Assembly (NCBI GenBank): GCA_017635395.1
Contig: JAGBLN010000035.1
Span: 1 to 64,000 of the forward strand
From: Lachnospiraceae bacterium
Lineage (GTDB): Bacteria; Bacillota; Clostridia; Lachnospirales; Lachnospiraceae
DNA: 64,000 bases
Direction: 5' to 3'
The translations under genes were made by a program, and so were the position numbers. Of this stretch, positions 1-9,177 are shown piece by piece; the stretch's first letter is position 1; each line of letters opens with the position of its first letter. Under the pieces are notes generated by a model. It had not been told where the DNA came from and did no database searches. It saw only the letters and a program-made list of their open reading frames with translations.

Positions 1-90
1 GAAAATGAAGCAGAAGAAGACTATTATGATGAGGATTCATATATCGAGATAGAACCGCTTGACGAGGATGTCACGCTGGAAGGTGAATGA
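1..90 (+). CDS. C-terminal tail of an unidentified protein (partial)
   Basis: The first 90 bases read in frame 1 as 29 residues ending in TGA at 88-90. The tail is very acidic (many Glu and Asp, ending LEGE) and has no recognisable domain. Its position just before murD in a division cluster suggests a cell-wall protein; an acidic cytoplasmic or extracellular tail would suit a class B penicillin-binding protein better than the hydrophobic end of MraY, but this is only inference. The body of the gene lies outside the window. Confidence 0.55.
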   Translation, partial: ENEAEEDYYDEDSYIEIEPLDEDVTLEGE

Positions 91-99
91 AGACATAGA

Positions 100-133
100 G
101 CAACTGGAAAACCTGAGGGGGCTGAACAGTTAC
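100..133. repeat. Dispersed palindromic repeat, copy 1 (upstream of murD)
   Basis: A 34-base near-palindrome between the stop at 90 and the murD Shine-Dalgarno. The right half (CTGAACAGTTAC, 122-133) is identical to the copy at 12034-12069, and the left half starts CAACTGGAA. It has two single-base gaps relative to that copy. The arms can fold as a hairpin ending 7 bases before the GGAGG of murD. Confidence 0.6.
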
Positions 134-151
134 GATAAACGGAGGATTATC

Positions 152-1615
152 ATGGAATTAAAGGGGAAAAAGGTAATCGTAGTTGGAGCTGGTAAGAGCG
201 GGATAGCGGCGGCGGCCATGCTTAAGGCTAATGGTGCTGATCCTGTGATATTTGACGAAAACAGTTCCCTTGATGAGGAGAAAGTGCACGGCAAACTCAT
301 ATCTGCAATGACAAGATATGCGCTTTTAAACATCAAGCCGGGCCCTGATGCAAAATATGCCACCAGCAGGGATATAGCAAAGAAGAGTACTGCATATGCC
401 ATGAAAGCGGCAGGGGAAATTGTTATCAAAAAAGATAACCTGTCAGACATGGATTTAGAAGGTGCGGAAATGGTGGTAATGAGCCCGGGAGTACCTTTAG
501 ATACACCTTTGGTTGACCGTTTCAGGAACAGGGGGATGTACATTTCCGGCGAGATAGAGCTGGCATACTCCTGCTCGAAGGGGCGTCTTATAGCCATAAC
601 CGGCACAAACGGCAAGACCACTACAACAGCACTTACGGGACAGATAGTAAAGGACTATTATGGCGGAGCAAAGATAGTCGGCAATATTGGTAATCCTTAT
701 ACTGATGCGGCAGTTTTTACCAGGGATAAGGATGTGACTGTGGCAGAAATCTCAAGCTTCCAGCTGGAGACCATCCATGAGTTTCATCCCCAGGTTTCTG
801 CAATACTCAACATTACGCCTGACCATTTGAACAGGCACCATACCATGGAAAACTATGTGGCCTGCAAGGAACTTATTGCGAAGAACCAGACGGGAGAGGA
901 TTTCTGTGTGCTGAATTACAGCGATCCCTATACTAAGGACTTTGGAAGCAGATGCCCTGCAAAGGTTCTGTGGTTTTCTTCCGAGTGCGAAGTTGAGGAA
1001 GGATGTTTCCTGCAGGACGGCGACATAATAAGGGTAAGCGGCGGACAGAAAAACAGGCTCATGAATGTGAGTGAAATGAAGCTGTTAGGCAAGCACAATG
1101 CTGAAAATGTTATGGCTGCGATACTTATGGCAGAGGCTGCAGGGATCCCTATGGACAGCATCATAGAGACCATAAAGAACTTCAAAGCTGTGGAGCACCG
1201 CATAGAGTATGTGCGCAGCTTCAAGGATGTGGTTTATTACAACGACTCAAAGGGGACCAATCCCGATGCGGCAATTAAGGCTATACAGGCCATGAACAGG
1301 CGCACTGTCCTTATAGGCGGCGGCTATGACAAGCAGAATACCTATGATGAGTGGATAGAGGCTTTTGACGGAAAGGTTTCCAAACTCATACTTCTGGGAC
1401 AGACAAAGATAAAGATTGCCGAATGTGCGGCAAAGCACGGCTTCAATGATTACATACTCGTTAATTCCCTTGAGGAAGCAGTAAAGAAAGCGGCCGAGGT
1501 TGCTAAACCCGGTGAAGCAGTTCTTTTATCTCCTGCCTGTGCAAGCTGGGGAATGTTTAAGGATTATGAGGAACGGGGAAGGATATTCAAGTCATTAGTA
1601 AATGACCTGAAATAG
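152..1615 (+). CDS. murD: UDP-N-acetylmuramoyl-L-alanine--D-glutamate ligase
   Basis: MurD adds D-glutamate to UDP-MurNAc-L-Ala in the cytoplasmic phase of peptidoglycan synthesis, using ATP. Visible: N-terminal Rossmann motif VVGAGKSG (9-16), the SPGVP motif (111-115), Mur P-loop GTNGKTTTT (151-159), EISSFQLE, NITPDHLNRH, HNAENVMAA, YNDSKGTNPDA and the C-terminal SPACASW signature. The ATG at 152 is chosen because GGAGG lies 6 bases upstream; a longer frame from TTG 59 overlaps the previous gene and the repeat. At 487 residues it is about 40-50 longer than typical MurD, mostly through extra sequence at roughly residues 46-92 in the N-terminal domain, upstream of the conserved SPGVP. It lies 17 bases before ftsW. 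Confidence 0.95.
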   Translation: MELKGKKVIVVGAGKSGIAAAAMLKANGADPVIFDENSSLDEEKVHGKLISAMTRYALLNIKPGPDAKYATSRDIAKKSTAYAMKAAGEIVIKKDNLSDMDLEGAEMVVMSPGVPLDTPLVDRFRNRGMYISGEIELAYSCSKGRLIAITGTNGKTTTTALTGQIVKDYYGGAKIVGNIGNPYTDAAVFTRDKDVTVAEISSFQLETIHEFHPQVSAILNITPDHLNRHHTMENYVACKELIAKNQTGEDFCVLNYSDPYTKDFGSRCPAKVLWFSSECEVEEGCFLQDGDIIRVSGGQKNRLMNVSEMKLLGKHNAENVMAAILMAEAAGIPMDSIIETIKNFKAVEHRIEYVRSFKDVVYYNDSKGTNPDAAIKAIQAMNRRTVLIGGGYDKQNTYDEWIEAFDGKVSKLILLGQTKIKIAECAAKHGFNDYILVNSLEEAVKKAAEVAKPGEAVLLSPACASWGMFKDYEERGRIFKSLVNDLK

Positions 1616-1632
1616 CATAACGATAGGTACTA

Positions 1633-2847
1633 ATGGGAAAAACAGCGACAGCAGACAGCAAAATAAAAAAGGTGCCGGCCAGGCAGGAATCTGGCAGTAA
1701 GGGGAAAAAACGCAGAGGTTATTCTTTAGTGCTGCCCCTTGCCCTTGTGATGGCAGGACTTCTTATTTGGGGATTATTCATGATTTTTTCCTCCAGTGCA
1801 TACAGCGGCGGCGTGGGTGATTCCGAGGATATCTATGAATTCCTGAAAAGACAGCTGCTCGCTGAGGTTGTGGGTGTGATCATGATGATTATCATATACA
1901 GTGACCTCGGCGGATTTGTAATATCTTTTGCAAGGAGAAAGATCCCGAGGATAATGATTGTGATTGCAGCGGCATCCTCGGTTATAATGCTGCTCTTTTT
2001 CGGAATTACGCGAAATGGTGCCACCAGGTGGTTTCAGGTGGCGGGACTGAGTATCCAGCCGGCGGAGCTTGTTAAGATCGCCGTGATAATATTCCTTGCG
2101 GGACTGGCGGCGGATTATCCAAAGCTCTGTGATACCTTCCGCGGATATTGTTTTTTTATGCTGGTTCCGGCCGTGCTTGCGATACTGGTTTATTCCATAA
2201 CGGATAATCTCTCCAGTGCACTGATAATAGGAGGCATAGCTGCCGCATTGGGGTTTGTTGCTTCTTCTGATGTGAAGGTTCATCTTATACTTTTGGGGGT
2301 TGTATCCGCTGGCGTATGGGCTTACATAGAACATGTAAGCAAAATGACATACACGGATGATATAAATTACCGTGTAAAGAGGATAATGGTATGGCTTCGT
2401 CCGGAAGAGCACCTTAGGGAAGGCGGTTACCAGCCTCTTCAGGCATTATACGCTATAGGTTCCGGCGGACTTACGGGGAAGGGAATAGGGCGCAGCATAC
2501 AGAAACTTGGAACTATCCCGGAAGTTCACAATGACATGATCTTTTCTGTTATATGCGAGGAAACGGGGCTTGTAGGTGCGGCTCTTCTTCTTATGGCATT
2601 TGCGGCGCTTATAGTCATTATGGCCGCTATTGCCTGGAAAATAGATAATATTTACGGCAAGATGCTTGTTATCGGAGTTATGGCCCACATAGCCATACAG
2701 GTTATACTAAATGTTATGGTAGTTACCGCGCTTATGCCTAATACGGGTGTGAGCCTGCCGTTTATAAGTTACGGCGGATCTTCAGTGCTTTTCCTCATGA
2801 TGGAAATGGGAATGGTGTTCAGAGTTGCGAAGGACAATAATGCATAG
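1633..2847 (+). CDS. ftsW: SEDS peptidoglycan polymerase, FtsW type
   Basis: A polytopic membrane protein of the SEDS family (404 residues), the septal glycan polymerase that works with a class B PBP. A basic cytoplasmic N-terminus (about 30 residues, Lys/Arg-rich) precedes the first membrane segment. Family motifs seen: SSSAYSGG, GATRWFQVAGLSIQPAEL, the PEVHNDMIFSVICEETGLVG block (its Asp matches the catalytic Asp region of the large loop), and NTGVSLPFISYGGSS near the C-terminus. The location between murD and ftsQ supports FtsW rather than RodA; SpoVE is the other possibility. The Shine-Dalgarno is weak. No murG follows, unlike many Firmicutes dcw clusters. Confidence 0.9.
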   Translation: MGKTATADSKIKKVPARQESGSKGKKRRGYSLVLPLALVMAGLLIWGLFMIFSSSAYSGGVGDSEDIYEFLKRQLLAEVVGVIMMIIIYSDLGGFVISFARRKIPRIMIVIAAASSVIMLLFFGITRNGATRWFQVAGLSIQPAELVKIAVIIFLAGLAADYPKLCDTFRGYCFFMLVPAVLAILVYSITDNLSSALIIGGIAAALGFVASSDVKVHLILLGVVSAGVWAYIEHVSKMTYTDDINYRVKRIMVWLRPEEHLREGGYQPLQALYAIGSGGLTGKGIGRSIQKLGTIPEVHNDMIFSVICEETGLVGAALLLMAFAALIVIMAAIAWKIDNIYGKMLVIGVMAHIAIQVILNVMVVTALMPNTGVSLPFISYGGSSVLFLMMEMGMVFRVAKDNNA

Positions 2848-2873
2848 CCGGTCTGCCGGTTGTTTTATGGAAT

Positions 2874-3620
2874 ATGGATTTAGACGGAAAGATAGCTGTA
2901 AAAAAACGCATAGTGTTCGTGCTGCTTATCCTGTTTATGCTGCTGTCGGCAGCCTTATATGCTGCTAACCGGTATAAAGTCAGTGATGTGACGGTAGAAG
3001 GTAATGTACATTATACTGCTGCAGATATCCGCAACATGGTGGAACGTGGATGGTTTGGTGATAACACACTTATGCTGTCATTAAAGTATCGCGATAAGAG
3101 CCTTACAGATGTTCCTTTCATTGAGACTATCGACGTGAATGTGGTAAGTGCCAATGCGATAAAGATTACCGTCCATGAAAAGCAGATTGCCGGATACGTG
3201 AATCATATGGACAGCTATATGTATTTTGACAAGGACGGAATAGTGGTGGAGTCATCGGATATTCCTACGGACGGACTGCCGCTTGTGACAGGGCTTGAGT
3301 TTGACAGCTTCAATATGTATGCACCCCTTCCTGTATCGAATGAAAGCATTTTTCAGACCATACTTGATCTTACACATGCGCTTGAAGTAAACGGTTTGAG
3401 CACCGATGAGATCAATTTTGATTCTTCGTATCATATCACTGTTTCCGTAGGCCGGATAAAGCTAAGCCTTGGCTCCGGCGAACAGCTGGCCGAGAAGGTG
3501 CAGATGGCATCGAAGCTTCTGAAAAAGAAGGAACTGGCAGGAAAGACAGGTGTCCTTCACCTTGAAAATTACAGGAACGGTAATGAAAAGTATTATTTCA
3601 AGGTTTTGGAAATAGATTGA
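2874..3620 (+). CDS. ftsQ: Cell division protein DivIB/FtsQ (POTRA domain)
   Basis: A bitopic division protein of 248 residues: short cytoplasmic start, one membrane span (about 13-31) and an extracellular POTRA domain (KVSDVTVEGNVHYTAADI, about 34-105), followed by the beta domain. DivIB/FtsQ helps stabilise the divisome with FtsL and DivIC. Sequence is poorly conserved outside POTRA, so the call rests on topology, POTRA and position between ftsW and ftsZ. The C-terminus resembles family tails (TGVLHLENYRNG...KYYFKVL). The start lacks a strong Shine-Dalgarno; the gap to ftsW is 26 bases. Confidence 0.87.
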   Translation: MDLDGKIAVKKRIVFVLLILFMLLSAALYAANRYKVSDVTVEGNVHYTAADIRNMVERGWFGDNTLMLSLKYRDKSLTDVPFIETIDVNVVSANAIKITVHEKQIAGYVNHMDSYMYFDKDGIVVESSDIPTDGLPLVTGLEFDSFNMYAPLPVSNESIFQTILDLTHALEVNGLSTDEINFDSSYHITVSVGRIKLSLGSGEQLAEKVQMASKLLKKKELAGKTGVLHLENYRNGNEKYYFKVLEID

Positions 3621-3671
3621 CCGGTTTAGTCAAAGTACGCTCAAATGGCTTGATTTTATGCCTTATATCGG

Positions 3672-3700
3672 TTGATAAAAACGCTGAAAGAAGATAAGAT
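3672..3700 (+). promoter_or_regulatory. Putative sigma-A promoter for ftsZ
   Basis: TTGATA (3672-3677), a 17-base spacer and TAAGAT (3695-3700), in the 136-base gap between ftsQ and ftsZ, about 56 bases before the chosen start. It is a moderate consensus match. A separate ftsZ promoter is common in dcw clusters. Confidence 0.4.
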
Positions 3701-3756
3701 TTAACTTGTTCGGGTATTACGGACTAAAGAATTCACACAAAGCGGAGGGAAATATA

Positions 3757-5130
3757 GTGGGAAACATTATCGAAATTTCTGATCCTGATACAGACAGGCT
3801 GGCAAAAATAGTAGTTGTCGGTGTCGGTGGTGCAGGTAATAATGCGGTAAACCGTATGATCGAAGACGGAGTCCGTGATGTGGATTTCATAGGAGCTAAT
3901 ACAGATAAGCAGGCACTTGTGCTTTGCAAGGCTGATAAGCATATACAGCTCGGTGAAAAAGAAACCAGAGGACTTGGTGCAGGAGCTAAGCCTGAAGTTG
4001 GTGAGGCAGCTGCAGAGGAGAGTGCTGAAGAGATAGAAGAGGCACTTAAAGGCGCTGACATGGTATTCGTTACTGCCGGCATGGGTGGAGGAACCGGAAG
4101 CGGTGCTGCTCCCGTGGTTGCACGTATTGCCAAGCAGAATGTCGGAGCGCTTACAGTTGCTGTTGTTACAAAGCCTTTCCTTTTCGAACAGAAAAAGCGT
4201 ATGCAGAATGCTTTGGTCGGCATAGACAAGCTTCGTGAGAATGTGGATACGATGATCGTAATCCCCAACGAGAAGCTTCTTCAGATTGTTGCAGCGGATA
4301 CCAGCATAAGGGATGCTTTCCATAAGGCTGATGAAGTTCTTACACAGTCAGTAAGAAGTATCACCGACCTTATTAATAAGGTTTCACTTGTAAATCTCGA
4401 CTTCGCCGATGTCACCACTGTCATGAAGGACAAGGGCGTAGCTCACATCGGTATTGGTGCAGGAAGTGGTGAGGACGGTATGATCAAGGCTGTTAAGGCT
4501 GCTGTTGAAAGTCCGCTGCTTGAGACCAGCTTAGAGCATGCAACAGATATTATCCTCTGCATGTTCGGTAATGTATCACTGCTTAATGCCCGTGATGCTT
4601 CAGAGTACATAGAGAGCATTACCGGAAACGACTGCAACTTCATCTGGGGTGTTAATGATGAGGATGCAGATCTTGAAACCGGAAACTGCTTTGCTATCCT
4701 TATTGCAACAGGAATAGATGAGCCTAATGATACTCATAGTACAGTACTTAGGAGTTCTGATACGTACCGCTCAAATAGGGGTGCATTCCGCAGCAGCGGC
4801 ATAAGGCCTGCTACAGCACCTGTCGGACAGGATAGGGATCCCGGGGTACAGAGACCTGTACAGAATCAGGGATCTGTTCGTCCGGTACAGCCTTCAGCAC
4901 CTGCTGATTCTAATCCGGCACCTGCGTATAACAGGGATGCGGTAAGAAGTGCTTTTGCACCGCAGGATAACGCTCCTGCCGGTGATGTTGCGGCTGACAG
5001 ACAGAATATCGGTACTACAAATATACCTCGCGTGACCAATCCTGTGAGACCTAAGCGCAGGTCTGAGCAGCCGGTGATACCTGATTTTTTAAAGAGCGGC
5101 GGCAGAAGAAGAGGCAATGACGAAGAATAA
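3757..5130 (+). CDS. ftsZ: Cell division GTPase FtsZ
   Basis: The tubulin homologue that forms the Z-ring at midcell. The GTP-binding glycine loop GGGTGSG is at 110-116, the T7 synergy loop NLDFADV at 213-219, and the conserved C-terminal peptide VIPDFLK lies about 15 residues before the end, where it would bind membrane tethers. Between roughly residues 325 and 440 is a long Pro/Ala/Gln/Asn-rich linker. Start: GTG at 3757 with AGCGGAGGG upstream (spacing about 7); the longer frame from TTG 3706 has no such site. No ftsA is next to it, so SepF or another tether is presumably encoded elsewhere. A terminator follows. Confidence 0.97.
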   Translation: MGNIIEISDPDTDRLAKIVVVGVGGAGNNAVNRMIEDGVRDVDFIGANTDKQALVLCKADKHIQLGEKETRGLGAGAKPEVGEAAAEESAEEIEEALKGADMVFVTAGMGGGTGSGAAPVVARIAKQNVGALTVAVVTKPFLFEQKKRMQNALVGIDKLRENVDTMIVIPNEKLLQIVAADTSIRDAFHKADEVLTQSVRSITDLINKVSLVNLDFADVTTVMKDKGVAHIGIGAGSGEDGMIKAVKAAVESPLLETSLEHATDIILCMFGNVSLLNARDASEYIESITGNDCNFIWGVNDEDADLETGNCFAILIATGIDEPNDTHSTVLRSSDTYRSNRGAFRSSGIRPATAPVGQDRDPGVQRPVQNQGSVRPVQPSAPADSNPAPAYNRDAVRSAFAPQDNAPAGDVAADRQNIGTTNIPRVTNPVRPKRRSEQPVIPDFLKSGGRRRGNDEE

Positions 5131-5160
5131 TTTGCAGACCGGAAATTAAAGGGAAAAACG

Positions 5161-5193
5161 AAAGGGGGTTCCTGAGTGGGCGCCCCCTTTTAT
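5161..5193 (+). terminator. Rho-independent terminator after ftsZ
   Basis: Stem AAAGGGGG (5161-5168) pairs with CCCCCTTT (5183-5190), with a 14-base loop, then T-rich sequence. It separates ftsZ from prfC. Confidence 0.7.
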
Positions 5194-5213
5194 AACGCGG
5201 AAGAGGAAATAAA

Positions 5214-6815
5214 ATGGCAGCATTAAAGGATGAAATAAACAGAAGACGGACTTTTGCGATAATATCTCACCCGGATGCAGGTAAGACTACACTTACGGAG
5301 AAACTGCTCCTGTACGGAGGGGCTATTAACCTTGCGGGTTCAGTAAAGGGAAAGGCAACTGCAAGACATGCGGTATCAGACTGGATGGAAATCGAGAAGG
5401 AAAGGGGTATTTCAGTTACCAGTTCCGTACTTCAGTTTGAGTATGACGGATACTGCATAAATATACTTGATACGCCTGGACATCAGGATTTCTCTGAAGA
5501 TACTTACAGAACGCTTATGGCGGCAGATTCTGCAGTCATGGTAATTGACGCGTCAAAGGGTGTGGAGCCCCAGACCAGGAAACTGTTCAAAGTCTGCGGA
5601 ATGCGGGGAATACCTATTTTTACATTTATCAACAAGCTGGACCGTGATGCTAGAGAGACCCTTGACCTTCTGGATGAGATTGAGAAGGAACTGGGGATAG
5701 AGACGGTTCCGATGAACTGGCCCATCGGTTCAGGTAAAAATTTCAAGGGCATATATGAACGGGAAGAACGCGACATTGTAACCTATTCCGATACCCAGAA
5801 GGGTACAAAGGAAGGCGAGGAAAGGCATATTCCCTGGGATGGGAATGATGACATCGTAAAGGCTGAAATAGGCGAGGCTGCCTATGAAAAGCTTAATGAG
5901 GATATTGAGCTGATCGATATGGCCGGAGCTGCCTTTGAACTGGAGAAAGTAAGGGAAGGAAAGCTTACTCCTGTATTCTTTGGCTCAGCACTTACAAATT
6001 TCGGCGTTGAGATTTTCTTAAAGCACTTTCTTGCTATGACGACGACTCCGCTTCCGAGAAAGAGCAACGGAGAGCTTATCGATCCTGTTGATAATGATTT
6101 TTCTGCCTTTGTATTTAAGATACAGGCTAATATGAATAAGGCTCACCGTGACAGGATAGCATTCATGCGTATCTGTTCCGGAAAATTTGAGGCGGACAGG
6201 GAAGTAAAGCATGTACAGGGCGGCCGTACCATGCGCCTGCTTCAGCCCCAGCAGCTGATGGCGGATGAGAGAAAGATACTTGATGAAGCCTATGGCGGCG
6301 ACATAATAGGCGTATTTGATCCGGGAATCTTTTCCATAGGAGATACGGTATGTGCGCCTGCCATGGATGTGAAATATGAGGGTATACCCACTTTTGCACC
6401 GGAGCATTTTGCAAGGGTGAGACAGGTGGATACCATGAAGAGAAAGCAGTTCGTAAAAGGCATTACTCAGATCGCCCAGGAAGGCGCTATACAGATTTTC
6501 CAGGAGCTGCAGAGCGGCATGGAAGAGATCATAGTGGGTGTTGTGGGCGTGCTGCAGTTTGAAGTTCTTAAATACAGGCTTGAGAATGAGTACAATGTGG
6601 AAATCCGCATGGACCAGCTTCCTTACGAGTATATCAGGTGGATCGAGAATAAGGACGAGGTGGATGTCGCAAAGCTTACGGGTACATCCGATATGAAAAA
6701 AATCCAGGATCTTAAGGGCAATCCGCTGCTGATATTTATCAATGAATGGAGCATAGGCATGACCCTTGACCGGAACGAAGGACTTAAGCTTACTGAATTC
6801 GGCAAAGACTGGTAA
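5214..6815 (+). CDS. prfC: Peptide chain release factor 3 (RF3 GTPase)
   Basis: A translational GTPase that recycles RF1/RF2 from the ribosome after termination. Full length at 533 residues. G1 is SHPDAGKTT (18-26), the switch I region carries EKERGISVTSSV (61-72), G3 is DTPGH (86-90) and G4 is NKLD. The RF3-typical C-terminal half includes VVGVLQFEVLKYRLENEYNVE. The GAGGAA Shine-Dalgarno sits 7 bases before ATG. It follows the ftsZ terminator, so it probably has its own promoter in the short gap, though no clear hexamers were seen. Confidence 0.95.
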   Translation: MAALKDEINRRRTFAIISHPDAGKTTLTEKLLLYGGAINLAGSVKGKATARHAVSDWMEIEKERGISVTSSVLQFEYDGYCINILDTPGHQDFSEDTYRTLMAADSAVMVIDASKGVEPQTRKLFKVCGMRGIPIFTFINKLDRDARETLDLLDEIEKELGIETVPMNWPIGSGKNFKGIYEREERDIVTYSDTQKGTKEGEERHIPWDGNDDIVKAEIGEAAYEKLNEDIELIDMAGAAFELEKVREGKLTPVFFGSALTNFGVEIFLKHFLAMTTTPLPRKSNGELIDPVDNDFSAFVFKIQANMNKAHRDRIAFMRICSGKFEADREVKHVQGGRTMRLLQPQQLMADERKILDEAYGGDIIGVFDPGIFSIGDTVCAPAMDVKYEGIPTFAPEHFARVRQVDTMKRKQFVKGITQIAQEGAIQIFQELQSGMEEIIVGVVGVLQFEVLKYRLENEYNVEIRMDQLPYEYIRWIENKDEVDVAKLTGTSDMKKIQDLKGNPLLIFINEWSIGMTLDRNEGLKLTEFGKDW

Positions 6816-6845
6816 TCCAAAACAGCTTTTGCCGGCGCGGATAAT

Positions 6846-8087
6846 ATGCATAGAGTGGGGAATGATAACAATTTCATAAGGTTAATGTCCGTGCTGGTTG
6901 CCGGTGTGATATTTTTTGCAATTGTTTATGGCTGCGGACGTATGAATGCCACAAAGAGCATGTCAGAGGCGGGGAAGGGCGTTACTTCATCCGGGGACTA
7001 CAAGGCTCCGGAAATTGAAGAAACTACCGGTGAGTATACGGACATGGAGGCATTGAAGGATGCCCGCATCGCCCTGGGGATAACTCCTGATACCATAAGC
7101 CAGAAGTGCAAGGACCAGGCCGGAAATTATTATTATGACAATATGGATGCGAAGTACCATGAGCTTTATGCTGAAATTCTTATGATATTAGAAAAGCATG
7201 CTTCTGAGGTGCTGATTGATGCATCAAATACAGAGGAGATAAAATACGCTTTCCTCTGCGTATTCGGTGACCACCCGGAGATATACTGGATCGAGGGGTA
7301 TTCTTATGGTCACTATAGCGGATTCCTTAAGGAAGTCTTTGTTTTTTCCGGTAAATATACATATACGGAAGCTGAATGTGAACTAATGCAGCCCAAGATA
7401 GATGCCTATGTGGAGGATGCTACCAGGGGCCTTTCTGCCTATACTTCCCAGTATGAAAAAGTAAAGCATGTATATGATTACGTCGTAAAAAATACGGAAT
7501 ATGACAAGAGCGCGAGGGACAACCAGAATATACTTTCCGTATTTGTGTATGGAAGATCCGTATGCCAGGGATATGCCAAGGCGATACAGTACCTTCTGAA
7601 TGCAAAGAAGATACAGTGCTGCATGGTTACCGGACGAACCTCTGACGGCACGGGTCATGCATGGAACCTTGTCAGCATAGATGACGAGTATTACTACCTG
7701 GATGCCACATGGGGGGAAGGGTCAGACATAAGGGACGTAAATTATGATTTTCTTAACGTTTCTGATGCCGAGATGGCATCAACGCATTTCCCTGATAATC
7801 CGGTAGAAATGCCGGAGTGTACCGCAACGGATGCAAATTACTATGTTAGGGAAGGACTGTACTATTCTGCATATAATGAGCAGAAATTAAAGGATGTGTT
7901 CAGGAAAGCGAAAAAAAGCGGTGAAGGCTATGTTGCCATAAAACTTGATGATAAAGCGACTTTTGATAACTTTTATGAAAGGCTGATAAACCAGAGCGGG
8001 GTATTTAACCTTCTTCCGGAGGGAGTGGGATCTGTTCAGTATACGTCCAACGAAAGCCAGAACATCCTGATCTTCATTTTTCAATAA
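6846..8087 (+). CDS. Exported transglutaminase-like (papain-fold) protein
   Basis: 413 residues. The hydrophobic N-terminus (about 13-30) ends in VYGC, which resembles a lipobox, so a lipoprotein or anchored extracellular protein is likely. The second half has a transglutaminase-like core with a plausible triad: Cys240 in SVCQGYAKA, His271 in GTGHAWNLV and Asp286 in YYLDATWG. In bacteria this fold usually marks proteases or peptide-modifying enzymes of the cell surface; no substrate can be inferred. The start is uncertain: ATG 6846 has only a weak Shine-Dalgarno, and ATG 6885 would remove 13 residues but keep the signal. Confidence 0.8.
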   Translation: MHRVGNDNNFIRLMSVLVAGVIFFAIVYGCGRMNATKSMSEAGKGVTSSGDYKAPEIEETTGEYTDMEALKDARIALGITPDTISQKCKDQAGNYYYDNMDAKYHELYAEILMILEKHASEVLIDASNTEEIKYAFLCVFGDHPEIYWIEGYSYGHYSGFLKEVFVFSGKYTYTEAECELMQPKIDAYVEDATRGLSAYTSQYEKVKHVYDYVVKNTEYDKSARDNQNILSVFVYGRSVCQGYAKAIQYLLNAKKIQCCMVTGRTSDGTGHAWNLVSIDDEYYYLDATWGEGSDIRDVNYDFLNVSDAEMASTHFPDNPVEMPECTATDANYYVREGLYYSAYNEQKLKDVFRKAKKSGEGYVAIKLDDKATFDNFYERLINQSGVFNLLPEGVGSVQYTSNESQNILIFIFQ

Positions 8088-8106
8088 ATCATGTATTAGA
8101 AGATTC

Positions 8107-8135
8107 TTGACGATATGAACAGAATCTGATATAGT
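8107..8135 (+). promoter_or_regulatory. Strong promoter of the amino-acid ABC operon
   Basis: TTGACG (8107-8112), a 17-base spacer and TATAGT (8130-8135). The transcript would start near 8142, leaving an ~80-base leader with two hairpins before the CDS at 8224. Confidence 0.7.
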
Positions 8136-8151
8136 TGCAATTGTTTTTGCG

Positions 8152-8186
8152 AGGGAGCAGACGGTATGTTTGGCTCCCTTATTTTT
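8152..8186 (+). terminator. Leader terminator/attenuator hairpin
   Basis: AGGGAGC (8152-8158) pairs with GCTCCCT (8173-8179), followed by TATTTTT. It lies between the promoter at 8107 and the substrate-binding protein gene, so it could act as an attenuator for the operon. It could also serve read-through from the previous gene. Confidence 0.55.
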
Positions 8187-8192
8187 GGTTTT

Positions 8193-8209
8193 ATAGTTTG
8201 TCAAACTAT
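8193..8209 (+). promoter_or_regulatory. Palindrome next to the ribosome-binding site
   Basis: ATAGTTT-GTC-AAACTAT, a perfect 7-bp inverted repeat with a 3-base loop, ends one base before the GGAGGAGG Shine-Dalgarno of the gene at 8224. It could be an operator or a small RNA hairpin affecting initiation. Confidence 0.45.
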
Positions 8210-8223
8210 GGAGGAGGAAAATT

Positions 8224-9144
8224 ATGAAAAAGAGATTTATGGCATTAATGTGCGCGTCAATTGCAACACTCGGACTTGTTGCATGCACATCAGAGACAGG
8301 TTCAGGCACTGTTCCTGAGACAACTGAGACAGAGGCAGCAGAGACAGATTCAACAGAAGCTACAGAAGCAGAGGGTATGGAAACAGAAGAAACTGATGTA
8401 CAGGAAGCGCCTGCTTCAGCTATTGACCTTTCCGGCGTGACGCTTAAGAGTGACGGAGTGCTTTCCGTAGGCTGTGAAGTTGGATACCCTCCCTTCGAGG
8501 ATTTTGCAGATGACGGAACAACACCCATCGGATATGACATTGATATCATCACGGCTGTTGCTGACAAGCTTGGCCTTGAGGTAAACATCATCAATACAGC
8601 ATGGGATGGCATATTTGCAGGTATTGATGTTAACTATGATGTAGTATGCTCTGCTGTTACCATCACACCTGAGCGTCAGGAGACAATGCTTTTCTCTACG
8701 CCTTATATCAACAACTATCAGTCTGTAGTTCTTCTTGCAGATGATGACAAGACAATCAGCTCTTTCAATGATCTTGACGGCATGACCATCGCGCTTCAGA
8801 AAGAGACCACTTCAGACATACTTATGAGCGACTACAAGTCAACAGGAACTATCGACATCCAGATCGTTGCAAACGAGAAGGTTACAAGCTGCTTCACACA
8901 GCTCCAGAACGGTGAAGTTGATGCGGTTGTTGTTGACAGCACTGTTGCAGATGGATACATCAACAGCTCAGATGATTTCGTTATCGCATATAAGGATACA
9001 GCAGAGGCTGAGCAGTTCGGTATAGCAATGGGTAAAGAAAATGCAGCACTTCAGGCCGCAATCAACCAGGCTCTTGCAGAGCTTGAGGAAGAGGGCTACA
9101 TCCAGGAAACATACGATTACTGGTTCGGTGCTGCAGCAGAATAA
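8224..9144 (+). CDS. Amino-acid ABC transporter substrate-binding lipoprotein
   Basis: A family 3 solute-binding protein (306 residues) that captures an amino acid outside the cell and delivers it to the permease encoded next. The signal peptide ends at lipobox LVAC with the lipidated Cys21. Residues 22-60 are a Thr/Glu/Ala-rich spacer, and the periplasmic-binding fold follows (VGCEVGYPPFEDF, IGYDIDIITAVADKLG, STPYINNYQSVV, DAVVVDSTVADGYI). Codon choice favours C-ending codons, unlike many neighbours, which fits high expression. Likely substrates are polar amino acids (Gln, His, Arg, Cys), not resolvable here. First gene of an operon with 9178 and 10209. Confidence 0.93.
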   Translation: MKKRFMALMCASIATLGLVACTSETGSGTVPETTETEAAETDSTEATEAEGMETEETDVQEAPASAIDLSGVTLKSDGVLSVGCEVGYPPFEDFADDGTTPIGYDIDIITAVADKLGLEVNIINTAWDGIFAGIDVNYDVVCSAVTITPERQETMLFSTPYINNYQSVVLLADDDKTISSFNDLDGMTIALQKETTSDILMSDYKSTGTIDIQIVANEKVTSCFTQLQNGEVDAVVVDSTVADGYINSSDDFVIAYKDTAEAEQFGIAMGKENAALQAAINQALAELEEEGYIQETYDYWFGAAAE

Positions 9145-9177
9145 TATAAGCATTAATTTGGAGAAAGATCCTAAGCA

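Noticed and set aside
1774..2412. 212-codon minus-strand frame within ftsW
   Set aside because: Antisense to a conserved membrane protein; Tyr/His/Arg-rich composition typical of a shadow frame.
6018..6851. 277-codon minus-strand frame within prfC
   Set aside because: Fully overlaps RF3 on the other strand and shows no motif or start signal.
8310..8415. Repetitive GAGACAGAA-like DNA in the amino-acid-binding lipoprotein gene
   Set aside because: It encodes the Thr/Glu-rich spacer after the lipidated Cys, common in surface lipoproteins; not a genetic repeat element. The same holds for 58730-58790.
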